64,000 bases of DNA from Dolomedes plantarius (GCA_907164885.2 OU015496.1:163853850-163917849); one strand, 5' to 3'; numbered from the stretch's first letter, positions 49,123-60,106 are shown. Notes: a model not told the origin generated them from the letters alone. Numbers and translations are program-made.

Positions 49123-49418
49123 ACATATCGCTCATTCCTTTCAACAACGTCATATCTCAAAAATCGGCGATTTTTAGTTATGCCTGTTTTCAGAATGCCC
49201 TGAAAGAGTAGTATAACCCTGCAAAATCACCTTATCTCACAGTTCAATATTTAGCCGCTAGAGAGCAGAATTAATATTTATTTTCAATACATTTTAATGT
49301 ACTTTTAAACTTTAGAATCACATTCCTGAAAAATCACGTTTTTTTTTAGGTATGACGTTGTTGAAAGGAGTGAGCGATATATGGATGGCATATATGCCAT
49401 CCATATATCGCTCATTCC
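49123..49418. mobile_element. MITE with ~32-bp inverted ends and a terminal palindrome
   Basis: Left end at 49125-49156 and right end at 49349-49380 are inverted copies matching at 30 of 32 positions (ATATCGCTCAYTCCTTTCAA...). The right end runs into a perfect 44-bp palindrome centred between 49392 and 49393 (49371-49414), extending to 49367-49418 with one mismatched pair. The palindrome is a second, truncated terminus joined tail to tail. The superfamily is not clear. Confidence 0.85.
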
Positions 49419-49587
49419 ATGGATGGATTCCGCCAATGATCCGCTACAAACCTTAGTTTAAACGATTGATAATTTCAACAAGTCATAAATATAAACACGA
49501 AATTCCAAGTTTTGAATTACTTAATAAATTACTTTAATGGCGATATTAATTGAAAATTACTTTTTAAATTAAGGTAAAAAATATTTC

Positions 49588-49590
<3 letters not shown>

Positions 49591-49626
<36 letters not shown>
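49591..49626. repeat. (TA)18 microsatellite
   Basis: Uninterrupted TA dinucleotides. Confidence 0.97.
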
Positions 49627-49630
<4 letters not shown>

Positions 49631-49955
49631 ATTCTAAAACAAAGAAATATTTTCTCTTTGTTTCGTCTGAGCAGGGTTGCTTTGGGCAATTTAATTTAAT
49701 GGTTGTTTCTCATTATTTAAAATAAATGCTTTCCGCCATAAGGTATTTGGTGTGACCTCTGAGAGTAGGGCTCTAATCAATTCAAATAAATCCCGTGCTG
49801 GTAAAGCACCACAATATTTATTAATTAAAGTTCTAAAAAAAAAAATATTTCTATCTAAATGTAAAAGAGTCTGCTGAAAAACTGTTCATATTTTTTCTTT
49901 CTATAAGACATACAGGTGACTTTTTTTAAAAAGGAAAAGAAGGTTATCTAACAAA

Positions 49956-50425
49956 CAAGCCCTGATTTTCCCTTAAGCCCGGTAGGCCCGGGCCTAGGGG
50001 CCTCCGAATGTTGCCCCCCCCCCAAAAAAAAAAATTATTTTAAAAGAAAAAATTCCCAATTCAATTTTTTTTTATTTTATCTTTTTTAATAGCAATTTTT
50101 TTTATATATCCTTTCAAATTTGATTGATTGGTTCATCATATGTATGTTATAGTGTATATAAGGGATTAATAAGTTTTTCTGGTTGCATTGTATTGGTGTT
50201 TTAATGTTGAAGTTAATATGTTGTAAAGCATATATGTTTTGTTATTTTATAATGTTCTAGGCATTTACGCTTCAAATAGCCAATTCTTGGTAAAATGGTA
50301 CTTTCACAATGATTCATGATTATTTTTTTTTGTGTGTCAATTGTGGAAATTTTACGCCCACATCAGTGTTAGGGGGGCCCCCATCCCGAGTTGTGCCTAT
50401 AGTCAATTTTCTAAATCGGGCTCTG
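49956..50425 (+). mobile_element. ~475-bp hAT MITE, copy 1 (plus orientation)
   Basis: It begins CAAGCCCTGATTTTCCC and ends AAATCGGGCTCTG. It is homologous over its whole length to the inverted copy at 63383-63863. Flanks CTAACAAA and TTAACGAG agree at five of eight bases, so this copy looks older. The interior is AT-rich with a C-run followed by an A-run at 50013-50033. Confidence 0.88.
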
Positions 50426-50733
50426 TTAACGAGAAAAAATGGTTACATCGTTGCCTAAGCCATGGAAGAAGACGAGTATATATAATTGGTCATTTGCTGA
50501 ACTGTGTACCTAACTAAACGTATTGGGCAAAAGATAAACTAGAGTTTAAAGTTCTCCATTTCAAGAAGTTAAATTATAACGTAGGACTGAATCACTAAAA
50601 TTAGTATTTGTTAAATCTATAAAAAAAAATTATGCATATATCATAAGAGAATGTGAAATTAATGAATATTCAAACATAATTTTAGGAGTACCTTAAACTC
50701 CCAATAATATTATACAGTTATTTCCTTCAACCT

Positions 50734-50895
50734 GCATGCTGGCATTCGGTCCTAGAGCCTAAGGGTTCTAAATCCCACAGCTGGCATGGATGTTTGTAAC
50801 CGTTCGGAATCGGCTTTAGCAGTAGGCCGCGGCATAATGAGTCCTTGTATAGAAGAAGTTGACCACAGAGCTCTCAACTCAACCCTCTATCTGCA
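50734..50895 (+). repeat. tRNA-derived SINE-like copy C
   Basis: A tRNA-like head (50734-50785) includes the B-box-like GGGTTCTAAATCCC at 50763-50776. It is followed by a body TTTGTAACCGTTCGGAATCG, then GGCTTTAGCAG..GGCCGCGGC and AGTCCTTGTATAG. The body is also present, inverted, at 40633-40745 and 45456-45620, which identifies an interspersed family. Confidence 0.65.
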
Positions 50896-51771
50896 GATTC
50901 TAACTTAAATTTGTCACAAAATAGAGGGAAAAAAAGTAAGGTATCTCTAAATACAATCAAAACTTTTTTTAAATCAAAACTTTTTTTAAAAAGCAATACA
51001 TGTCATAGCATTAATTTTCTAAAGCATAAAAGTCAAGCAAACTTCACTGTGACGTAAAATAAATAATATAAATGATACAATGAAATATTCCCAATCTTTC
51101 TGGAGCGCCGTTTCGACATAAATTTGACTACGACAGTAACTTAATATCCTGTGGACAATGTTCCATTTGCATTTGTTTCCAACAATGTTTCAATTTTGCT
51201 CCAATTGTGCGCCGAAACTTATCTTAAGCTCATCCCTGTTTTGGCCCCCCACAGCCCCCCCCCCTTCGGTTGCTATAGCACCGATGGCAACTTCAAAGCG
51301 TGGGCGAAATCTCGAGTCAGTATAGAAAATCCCAGAAACAAGAGTTCTGCTTCGTCGAGATCCCGATGGGAAACACAGAAAGCATTTTCATGTAAATTTC
51401 TCCACTGTTGCTTAATCCTACCTGTTTTGAATATCCCTGCACGCCGCGGATACGTTCAAATCCCCCCCTCTTTTCAACAGCACGTTAAGTGACAGGCCCA
51501 GTTGAAACGCCAATGCATGCATGCACACATCGCGTGCTTTATTAATTCGAGGTAGGGAAGCTGCATTTGGCAATCTAATTTTAGAGCCGAAAATCTCAAA
51601 TTGACTTAATGAATAAAATGGTGGAGGCGCCAACGCTCCTTTCCCGCCGAGGCAACCTTTAATTATTGGAATGAAGCCCCTCTGATGAACGTTGTCACAA
51701 ATTCGAATCAGCTTAAAAATAAAAAGATCCGGGCTCACTACGAATGGAATTTATGTACAGCATCACATGCG
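50896..51771. other. No gene seen: left flank of the CpG-poor block
   Basis: CpG-neutral DNA with frames on both strands at 51151-51738 that lack motifs and reflect C-rich stretches (C-run at 51256-51263). Confidence 0.45.
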
Positions 51772-54700
51772 TTCACTCTCTCTGGTATACAATAAGGCTA
51801 TGTTGGATTTTTTTTGTTTGTTTGAATACATGAAATAATAAATTCATAAATTTATGACTGAAAGCATGAGTTTAACTTATTTCTAATTATGAAAATTAGA
51901 ACACATTTAGTCACCAGAGCATAATATTATTCCTAATTGTTCAACATTTCAGATGATATTCAAGATCATAAAATTTTTTGACTATTTACTAAGACATGGT
52001 CATAAATGGCAATATTCGAAATATTTATTTTAGTAGCCTTAAACATTTCTAGGACTGTTATGGGTGATTTAAGAATGATAGTATATAAGAAAATAAAATG
52101 GAAATAACATGTGAGGGCATCAAGGCATTATGCTGTAATTGCACAACAAATAAAAGCCATGCCATTAGATACGATCCAAGTACAAACAATAAAAAAAGGC
52201 ACATAATATAACACAATTTTAATTTGTATAACTATCTAATATGTTATCCTTCTATTAAGTTATAATAACTAATGACTATTCTTCCACGACCTCCCCCTTT
52301 CAGGAGTTCTATGGTACTCCTATGCATTCTTATGGTGCCCGATCTTTAAAAGGGCCCCTAAGGAAAAGCATACACACACATGGACTACAAAAGTCACATA
52401 AAGAAAATTGAAAAGGTTATATAAATAAAAAATTAAATAATAGATAAAATAATGCTTACTTATCAAGTATAAGTTACAAAGGGTTCGAGAACACTACTTA
52501 AGTTTTTCTATATTTCTTATGCTATTTAGCAATGCATCAAGGAAAAATCTAGGTAATCAAGGGTAAATCAAGGTAATCACAACAAGAGAGTTGTACTATT
52601 TCACAAACTCATAAAATAAGTATCAAACAATATCCAGAATAATTATATGCAAATTTTGATAAGATATTACTTAAATGAATGCTGTATGGTCTTTCAAAAT
52701 GAGAACAAATGTGCAGTTTATATTCTGAATTGCAAACACAATTAAAAGAATTAAGATTAATTAGTTTCACTAGAGGCTATCAACTTTTTATTAGGCTGCA
52801 TACAGGCAATAATTTCCAATCTCCACTGTCATATTTCTTCCCCTTTTTGTAGGAGTCTCACTGAACACGCACACACACATATATGTTTATGTTCCTAAGT
52901 AATTGAATTAGAGTTATCAGTTAAAACAGGTTAAGAAAAATTTAAATGTTACAGTTCTTTCTTTCCTTTTAAGAAGGAAAATTACTTGTTACAATTAAGA
53001 AGAGATGTAATTACCCTTGACATATTTAATGGGTTTCTCTAACTGATTTATTGGGGAGAATAATCAATATTATAAGATCCTCATAAATTTAGTTAAACAT
53101 TTGGTTCACATTCTTATCAACATTTTATTTTAAAAAAATATTCATATTAATTATATAAAGTCATACACACTGCAACAATGGAGAGGTGGAAATCTGCAAC
53201 ATAACTGTCACTTACAATTAAGTTGACAGTTGACTCCCCCATTCACCCCCCCCCCTAAAAATTTTATATATATATTTAAATAAATATATATATATATATA
53301 TATATATGCTGCAATCTTTTATTATTATATATGAGGAATAACTACTAAAATTAAAATAGCTATTGGTAATAATAACATGCACAAGATCAGATATTATTAC
53401 TTATCATTCTTTATAAATATATTTTTTATATTAATCATTACTGTTTTCTTCGTTTTATATGCATAAGTGTTTACTAATAATAATTCTTTTTTGTAATATC
53501 ATGAATATCAACAAGTTCAGAATTTAAACAGTTATATTTTTTAATAGCTGACATATACACAGGATAAATTAATAATATTTTGATTCTTAACAGAAATTAA
53601 ATGCTTTGATAAGATCAGTTCAAATAAAAATTGGTATTCAAAAATTATACAAAGTCTAATTTTACTAACTGAATGTTAAAGATTGGGGTTAGTTTTCCCT
53701 TTCTGGTATATTCAAATATTTTTATAGACAATGCATCAAACATACTTGTTATGCAACATCCACAAATAAATCATACAGCCAAAATCAAAATTTGAAGATC
53801 AGTTTTTAACAGTGTTTATTACACCCTAAAAATTTATTTGTTTTTAAATTTTAATAGTGAGAACTTCATTATGACTTCTGATTAAAAAAAATGTGATAAG
53901 GTTAAAATATCTTTGACTCATTCATTACAAATATATTTCATACCAGATTCTCATTATATTATTATCTTTCATTGATCACAATCTTAATATTTATAATAAA
54001 AACTAAAAATTAGAAAAAAATGTAAAAAACTAATTTTTTAAGGTATGTTAAAATGTCATAATGAGTAGTTTGAATATTCAAGAAGAAAAATATTTTTAAA
54101 CATTGATGTGTATCAAACACTGTATGCAAAAACAACAGGTTTAAATAACAACATGTAATTAGTAACTACATGTGTCATACCTCAGCTACATATTAATACT
54201 ATTACATAATTAAATTGTCTGCTACTAGAATATTTATTTAAATGTATACAAGGCTATAAAAATATGTATTTGAATGGCTAGAAACAGTTAAAAAGTTTTA
54301 GAAGGAAATTTAAGCAGACATTGAAAATTTGACCTATCTTCATGCTAATATTTTTTCACTTTCAGAAGAAATGAAAATTTAGTTTCTATTCTCCAGTAAA
54401 TTAATTAATATGACAGTAAGTGTATTGAAGTATGCTTTATCTGTAAAGTGCTGTATATACTATCCAAATGCAAAATTAATAAGAAATGAGAACAAATAAT
54501 ATCAAGTCGTCATTTTGGTTGAATGACATGAGGATTTTTAATAAACTGCAGGAATGTACTTGTAATTTACAAGTTAAAGTTAACAAATCATTCCTTACAT
54601 GTTGCCTTTGTTATTTTTAAAAGCATTTCATGTCACTTTTATTGACAGATTTTCATTGTTAATTATTATACTAGTGATTGGCTTTTTAAGCCTTGCTGTT

Positions 54701-55081
54701 CTGAAAACTTGTCATTTTCTTATAAATACACACTTGTATGTTTCAATTATATTTCTTCTGATGCAGGTAATAATAATAATAGAAAATCAATTTAAGTAAA
54801 AGTAAATGGCTTAAAATAGAATAATGCACAATAAAAATAGGGTATCTTAGGGGATACATATAGGTGTCTCATTTATATCATTTTAAATATCAATTTTCTA
54901 TGTCATTAGCAATATATATAAACATTAGATCTCTAATCACCTATAAATTAGTTATATATGAATTATTCATAAGATTAGTCATTATTTAATCAGTTTTCTT
55001 CTTTACAATAATAAGTCTTCTGAATATGCAAGTTCACATAGATATTATTTGTGTATGTAAACATAAGAAGATAAGAATGAT
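51772..55081. other. CpG-depleted, AT-rich block of 3.3 kb with abrupt edges
   Basis: I counted eight CpG dinucleotides here (at about 52017, 52172, 52287, 52340, 52486, 52868, 53451 and 54508), including one gap of more than 1 kb with none. Flanking lines carry three to five CpGs per 60 bases. No ORF, terminal repeat or target duplication was found at the edges. It contains a C9 run at 53247 followed by a TA-rich tract at 53265-53307, a CA run at about 52868 and a near-duplicate of about 19 bases at 52546-52580. Possible causes are germline methylation confined to this block, insertion of foreign or differently evolving DNA, or an assembly join. Confidence 0.75.
53265..53307. repeat. TA-rich microsatellite
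   Basis: Interrupted (TA)n inside the CpG-poor block, next to a C9 run. Confidence 0.9.
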
Positions 55082-55715
55082 CGGAATATGCTGAGTACAT
55101 CGAAAACGAGACGAAATAAGTGACGATAATTATTGTTCTTAAACGTCTAAATCTCATTTTGAAATAACAAATGCTTGGCATTCAAATTAAATCCCAGTGA
55201 ATTTTAGAATTAAATAAATAAATATATACTCTTAAAACACGTAACATTTATTTTCAGATCATCTGTTTATTTACTTACGAACGCCATTCCTAAACATAAC
55301 AGTACATTGCGTAACTCATAAACAAAACATTTGATCGCAGTAAACCAGAGTTCAAGTTCATAAAGAATCTCAACCCATAAAAGTAATGTATTTTTACGCG
55401 CACAATAATCAATCGGTATTTTATAATTTAAGAGATTTAAAAAAAAAAAAATTATATGCTGCGATTCACTAACAAACTTTCTCAATAACTTTCAAGAACA
55501 AGAAAAAAAAAAGTAATTCGGAACAACGAACAATTTAACCTATATAAATTTTAAAAAAGATAACATTTTATAGAGTGATGTCATCTGGGTACCCTCTGAA
55601 AAAGTTGATACCAGACTTTTGAGGGTAGGGGGGGGGGGCTATACGGAGAATTCCGAACTTATGTGCGGGATCTTTTAGTGCCCCCCCGGTGTTCCTAAGA
55701 TTTTACAAGAACAGG
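55082..55715. other. Intron start next to the exon; possible degraded MITE
   Basis: CpG density returns to normal abruptly at 55082. A G10 run at 55629 and a C7 run at 55681 within 60 bases suggest a degraded hAT MITE close to the splice donor, but ends could not be paired. Confidence 0.4.
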
Positions 55716-55720
55716 CTTAC

Positions 55721-55772
55721 CTTTGATGAGGTTCTTCCTCGGCTGGGGCTTTTCTTGTTTCCTTCGTGACAT
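55721..55772 (-). CDS. First coding exon of a zinc-finger transcription factor with an N-terminal NuRD-binding motif (SALL/BCL11/FOG/ZNF423-like)
   Basis: Read on the minus strand, the ATG at 55772-55770 opens 17 codons, MSRRKQEKPQPRKNLIK, plus one base, then meets AAAG|GTAAGC, a near-ideal splice donor (GT at 55720-55719), giving a phase-1 intron. In-frame TGA and TAA codons lie 30-36 bases upstream, so this is the first ATG in its frame, and G stands at -3. From family knowledge, MSRRKQxxP at the extreme N terminus recruits the NuRD co-repressor in SALL, BCL11, FOG/ZFPM and ZNF423/521 proteins; as I recall, these also put the motif on a tiny first exon ending in phase 1. The KPQ after the motif resembles SALL and BCL11 more than FOG, but the family cannot be settled from 17 residues. 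The protein would be a nuclear DNA-binding repressor whose zinc fingers lie on exons outside the window. A CpG-rich promoter-like region directly upstream supports the call. The alternative is a chance match in a short reading frame. Confidence 0.62.
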
Positions 55773-55773
55773 C

Positions 55774-55810
55774 TCACCAATTATTTCTGGAGTTTCTTCT
55801 TATCATTCAT
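55774..55810 (-). promoter_or_regulatory. Two short overlapping upstream ORFs just before the start codon
   Basis: In the presumed 5' leader (minus strand) one ATG at 55810-55808 opens nine codons ending in TAA at 55783-55781. A second ATG at 55806-55804 opens ten codons ending in TGA at 55776-55774, one base before the main ATG. Both are out of frame with the main reading frame. Such uORFs typically reduce translation of the main frame. They matter only if the leader is unspliced here and transcription starts upstream of 55810. Confidence 0.4.
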
Positions 55811-55820
55811 GTGACTTTTC

Positions 55821-55834
55821 GGGGGGGGGGGGGG
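55821..55834. repeat. G14 homopolymer in the presumed 5' leader
   Basis: Fourteen G on the plus strand, which would be C14 in a leader transcribed from the minus strand. It lies between the uORFs and the CpG-rich promoter-like region. G-runs elsewhere in the window belong to hAT MITEs, so this may be a trace of one. Confidence 0.8.
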
Positions 55835-55849
55835 CTTGTAGTGATCAAA

Positions 55850-56300
55850 ACAAAATCCGCGCACAACAAAGAGCAACAAACATGGCCGCCGCTACGGCAT
55901 GCTGGGTAAGTCCGAGAACAAATTTTTATAGGCTGCACCTGCTTTCTTTCTTTCTCCGCAAATCGCGAACACACATTGGAACTAGAGAACAACAGAACAC
56001 AAAAAGAGTTTGGTACTTCCAGTTGCTAAGCCTATAGTACTTTTTTATAATGAGGTAGATCGGTACGCTTTTAAAGGGCCGTTTTCGACGGCGCGCACTT
56101 GCGGCTTTTCCTTACTCCTGCGGCGACCGGAGGCCGTCTGTGCCTTGTCAGAGATCCGCTGCTAACTCTAGCCACTCTCTTGGGCGGCGGGGCTCCCCCC
56201 GTGACGTCACGGATGTTGGAGAGCGAGAGAGGGAGGGGGGAGGGGGAGGGGGAGATGCGCCGATCTCTTCGCTTTCGCCGCTGTTACATCACATAAGTGT
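55850..56300 (-). promoter_or_regulatory. CpG-rich promoter candidate (CRE palindrome, GC box, YY1-type site)
   Basis: The stretch is clearly richer in G, C and CpG than its surroundings. It contains CCGTGACGTCACGG at 56199-56212 (a perfect CREB/ATF palindrome), a GC box TGGGCGGCGGGG at about 56180-56192, and ATGGCCGCC at 55880-55888, which on the minus strand is a YY1/Pho-type GCGGCCAT site followed by TTTG. A purine-rich GGGAGGGG tract follows at 56230-56255. It sits 80-530 bases upstream of the minus-strand start codon. No TATA box is evident. It could be bidirectional: ATGCTGG|GTAAGT at about 55900 would serve as a plus-strand donor. Confidence 0.5.
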
Positions 56301-56671
56301 GTGTTGAACGGTCAATTTAAATGGTCACTTGGTAGCCAGTAGGGGTGTCCGCTCAAGAGTGGACACAGGTGAGGCGTGTGTATTTATGTATCGCGTAGGA
56401 GAGAGGGAGTAGCTTATAGATATTGGGTAGTTGATTCCATTAGCTACGGAACATGTTTATAATACTGATAAAAAGAGAATTACGGTTGCATTTACTAGAT
56501 TATTTTGTAATTGCATTTCATTCATTACAATTACTCAGTAATTAGTCTGGTCATGTAGTATTGTCTTTTCGTCATAAAATACCTGTTGATACCTTTCTTG
56601 GACAGAACACATTTTTTATTTTCTTTTAAGACCTTCTCTGTAGAGATTTTGTTAATATCAATACTATAGGG

Positions 56672-56902
56672 CAACATTTCTTAACCATTGGGCCCTGAAT
56701 CCCAGGAGGGTCATAGTGACATGTAAGGGGGATCCCGAAATGTCTCTATCAAGGCAGCTGATTAGTTTGAACTAGTCGATAATGAAGTTATTTATTATTA
56801 ATATTATTAAGTTTTGATCTTGGGGGATCGCGAAGTGTTCATTTTACTATTATTACGTTTGTGTGGGTGGGGAGGGGGAGCTAAAAAGGTTGAGAACCGC
56901 TG
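56672..56902. mobile_element. hAT MITE, 231 bp
   Basis: The left end CAACATTTCTTAACCATTGG and the inverted right end CAGCGGTTCTCAACC are hAT termini. Flanks CTATAGGG and CTACAGGG agree at seven of eight. It lies about 900 bp upstream of the putative minus-strand start codon. Confidence 0.85.
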
Positions 56903-58849
56903 CTACAGGGTTTAGCTAATGAAATATCCCAAATACCGTGGTATCTTTATGAGCACCTTTAATTACTATTCACAGAATTGAACCCTTTTCACTAATTGGG
57001 CAGGGATCATTAGAACAATTGTTTGGAACTGCGATCATGATTTTTTTTTTTAAATTGAAGATGAATATTTCTATGTTATGAAGTTAATAGGCGAGAAGAA
57101 AATATTTCAGGCACATGGTTAAAATACTTTTAATCATAGATATTTTAATTTGTGCACAAATACTGCTATCATCTCTAATGCATTATTGAATGTTTTATTA
57201 TTTTTTTCCAGCAGAATTTCATCAAAAACAGCTACGCGTTTTGAAAAGTTTTAAAGGGGTCTCTAGCTTTCAGTGCTATTGTTTTAGAACAATTTAAAAT
57301 TCAGGGTGAATTTGTTATACTCAGGGTCAATCTGTCGTTAGCTTCTCTCCGAAATTCCAACTCCATTTTTATAATCACAATATCATCGTTGAAGGATTGG
57401 TCCATAGATTGAATGTCTCCCCATATAAGTTGCCAATCGAAGATTCAACAAAAGATATAAACAACATAATTAATGGCCGAAATCTTGGTTCTTTGGGGAG
57501 CCAAAAATAATTCTCAATTTATAATATTTTTAAGTTAAGGTAAAATTTTAGTAATTTCGATACTTTTGCCATGACATTGTGGATTAGAATTTTTTAAATC
57601 ACGCACCATTTCAGGTATCACAGATCTGCCATTATTCGTTAAAGTGCAAACTGACGCTGCATCTTTACGTCGGAAGAAGCATTAATTCTTTTGCTGATAT
57701 TTGGTGATTTATAATAATTAAAAATAACATAATCAAGAATAATAACTAAACAAACTAATTTTGTTTGTTAGCTATGACGTCATACTATATTACGATAGTG
57801 TATCCAGTCTTGTGTTTCAATATAATCAGCCCGCAAAGACGTTCCTTATTTCATTCTATCACACATAAAATTTGTACATATTTACAACATCGAAATGATA
57901 TTCGACTGGTCACTTCATTTTCATTGCCACTCGTGGCGAATCCAACATTCAACTGTCATGTCTTTCATGAGGGAGCTCATCACGTGTATTGGTCACATGA
58001 CACAACTCCGCACTAGGAAATAAAATGAAACATACTGATGCGCCAGTTATGGGGTCAGTGTTTCATGCGAAAGGCTTATTCTAACCACTCATTTGCCAAT
58101 AAACATGCATAGACAATCTGTACAGTTTGTTTGCTTACGTTTCTACCCACCCCTTGTCCATATATGTACATAATTACAAATAAACACGAATGTAATTTAC
58201 AAATATAAATAAATAGTAATTATAAATTCTTGATTTTGTAATTTAAATTTATTTCAATGAATTAACCAGGGTTAGATTATTTACCTGAAAAAAATTAAGA
58301 GACTAATTACATTATGAGTTATTGAGAGACTAATGTTTCATTGCTGCTTCAGATAATAAGAAATTTATCATTTAAATAAGTAAGGTACTGGGAGGTTCTC
58401 ATTTAGCGAAAGGTTTTAATTTTTCTGTTATTGTCTACAAACTAAAGTAAAAGACATATAATTAAAATGTTCATGCATAAACCCATTCAAAGAGTTTCGG
58501 TTGTCTTTATAATCCAAAACTACGCAATGTGCTATTTATTCACTGATATATATTTTATAATTATATTTCGCAATATTTAATGGATCACGTTAAATTAATC
58601 TTCCTTCTCTTTAAAAAAATTCCATTCCCTACGTACAATATTACCATTTTAACTGCCGATTACCTTAACATAAATTAATCTTATGGGATATTTTAAAAAT
58701 ATATATATTCTGTATACACTATCTTGCATCATGCTAAAAATTTCCAAATAAAGAAAAAAATAAATAACAGTCTATTTCGCAAATCATCTCCAGATAGCTG
58801 AATTTTCCTAACTATCACACTCTTACTCAGCAATATGGATCACCAGAGA
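56903..58849. other. No gene seen: presumed 5' flanking DNA
   Basis: Apart from the CRE at 57773, AT-rich sequence without recognisable frames or repeats. Confidence 0.45.
57773..57784. promoter_or_regulatory. CRE palindrome TATGACGTCATA
   Basis: A 12-bp perfect palindrome containing the CREB/ATF site, 2 kb upstream of the putative start codon. Function is inferred only from the motif. Confidence 0.35.
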
Positions 58850-59220
58850 CACCGCTATAAACATCCCTCCGAGCGTTTAATGATTAAAGAAGCTGAGCGC
58901 GAACTTCGCAAATGAAGTCACGTGAGCATAAATCATCGTTCAGAAAGTGCAGACGGCGCTGCGAGAGAGATCGCAGCCGTGACTCGATGCCGTCAGGTGT
59001 TTGGAATCACAAGAATATTCGACGTAAACACACATAAATATATTTGTGTCAGAGAGAAGGGGGAGAAAAAAATGCAGTCTTTCTTCTCTCTCTCCTGCGC
59101 TGTAACCGATGATCGATATAGGCGGAACCAAAACACGGCCCGCGACTCCGCCTTTCGCGAGCAGCGATTGGGTGGCGTAACCAAGGGGTGGGGCACGAAA
59201 AAAACTATCAATAGAACCTA
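58850..59220. promoter_or_regulatory. CpG-rich patch with E-box
   Basis: Contains GTCACGTGAG (CACGTG E-box, 58919-58924), CAGACGGCGCTGCGAG and CGCCTTTCGCGAGCAGCG. Frames on both strands are unrecognised. It lies about 3 kb upstream of the putative start codon and may be a distal element. Confidence 0.25.
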
Positions 59221-59450
59221 AAGTAAATGAAGAGAAAGGGTACTCAATACATCCTCTCTCCCTGAATGGGTTAGTTAGTAGTCGCTGGGGTCGGAGGGGG
59301 GGAATGAACGATTCGTAGTAGAGCCTGTTGGTTTAAGGGGAAGCATATATTACATTGTGGAATATATGCTGATTTGTAGGGGCGCTTACGTTTTTAAGGT
59401 CGTTAGAAGTTGATTGACTGTCTTTATCGCCTCTTGAGTTACATTAGTTT

Positions 59451-59663
59451 CAGTAGCGGATCAAGCGTTTGGAGCCCTCGCCCCCCCCCCCTCCAAGCGC
59501 AACCTAAGTTTGAGGCCCCTTTGTTCAATATACTAAGTTATGTTATCAAATCATTTTAACACATAATAAAAAAATTCGCAGAATGTATCTCTTCTTGTAG
59601 CTACTAAATTTCAGAGACCCCTGACAATCAGGGGCCTTGAGCCTTTACGATGATCCGCCACTG
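59451..59663. mobile_element. hAT MITE, 213 bp
   Basis: The left end CAGTAGCGGATCAAGCG and the inverted right end CAGTGGCGGATCATCG match. The 8-bp flanks ATTAGTTT and ATAACTTT agree at six positions, consistent with an old target duplication. The interior has a C-run and no coding potential. Confidence 0.75.
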
Positions 59664-59801
59664 ATAACTTTCTAGTGCCACACTCAGGGGACCAATGACG
59701 CACCCAGAGTGGAGGGGGGGGCACGGGACGAGTCCATGGAAATACAACCCCTTGTACTTGTTGGCAACCCCCGAAAAAAGAAAAAAAAATCCTAGAAAAT
59801 G

Positions 59802-59979
59802 CAGTGGAACCTGGATATATCGAACCTCAAGGGGAAAGAGAAAACTTCGAATTATCGAAGATTTCGATATACCGAGGTTTGATTTAGTGTTAGGCAGGAG
59901 TGTTAGGCGGGTTCAAGGAGAATGGAAAAACTTCGATTTATCAAGAAATTCGATTAAATCGAGGTTCGATATATCGAAC
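59802..59979. mobile_element. pogo/Tigger-like element remnant
   Basis: It begins CAGTGGAACCTGGATATATC and ends with the inverted motif GAGGTTCGATATATCGAAC at 59961-59979. It contains further partial inverted copies of the motif TTCGATATATCGA. The CAGTGGAACCTC start with ATATATCGAAC is characteristic of pogo/Tigger (Tc1-mariner superfamily) termini. The right boundary is unclear: CAGTGGAACTCACTG follows at 59995-60009 and may be another terminus. Confidence 0.6.
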
Positions 59980-60106
59980 TGCACAAAATCGGTACAGTGG
60001 AACTCACTGTACTTCAAAAATCTTTTACCGATTAAAATTTATTTTTATATTTATGTTGTATCGTGTCGTCTATTTCAAAACTTCTTATGTAGGAGATTAT
60101 GTAGAA

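Larger units (their letters stand above)
1..55720 (-). other. Presumed first intron (incomplete) of the gene starting at 55772
   Basis: This is inference. If the exon at 55721-55772 is real, its donor opens an intron running leftward with no supportable second coding exon before the window edge. No reading frame on either strand shows C2H2 spacing or any other recognisable domain. A first intron above 55 kb is plausible for a developmental transcription factor in a gene-sparse invertebrate genome. Small unseen exons or a separate non-coding gene cannot be excluded. Confidence 0.4.

Noticed and set aside
55891..55912. Plus-strand ATGGCCGCC...TGG|GTAAGT, looking like a short first coding exon
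   Set aside because: The ATG is inside a YY1-type promoter motif and the peptide has no recognisable features; kept only as a hint of possible bidirectional transcription.
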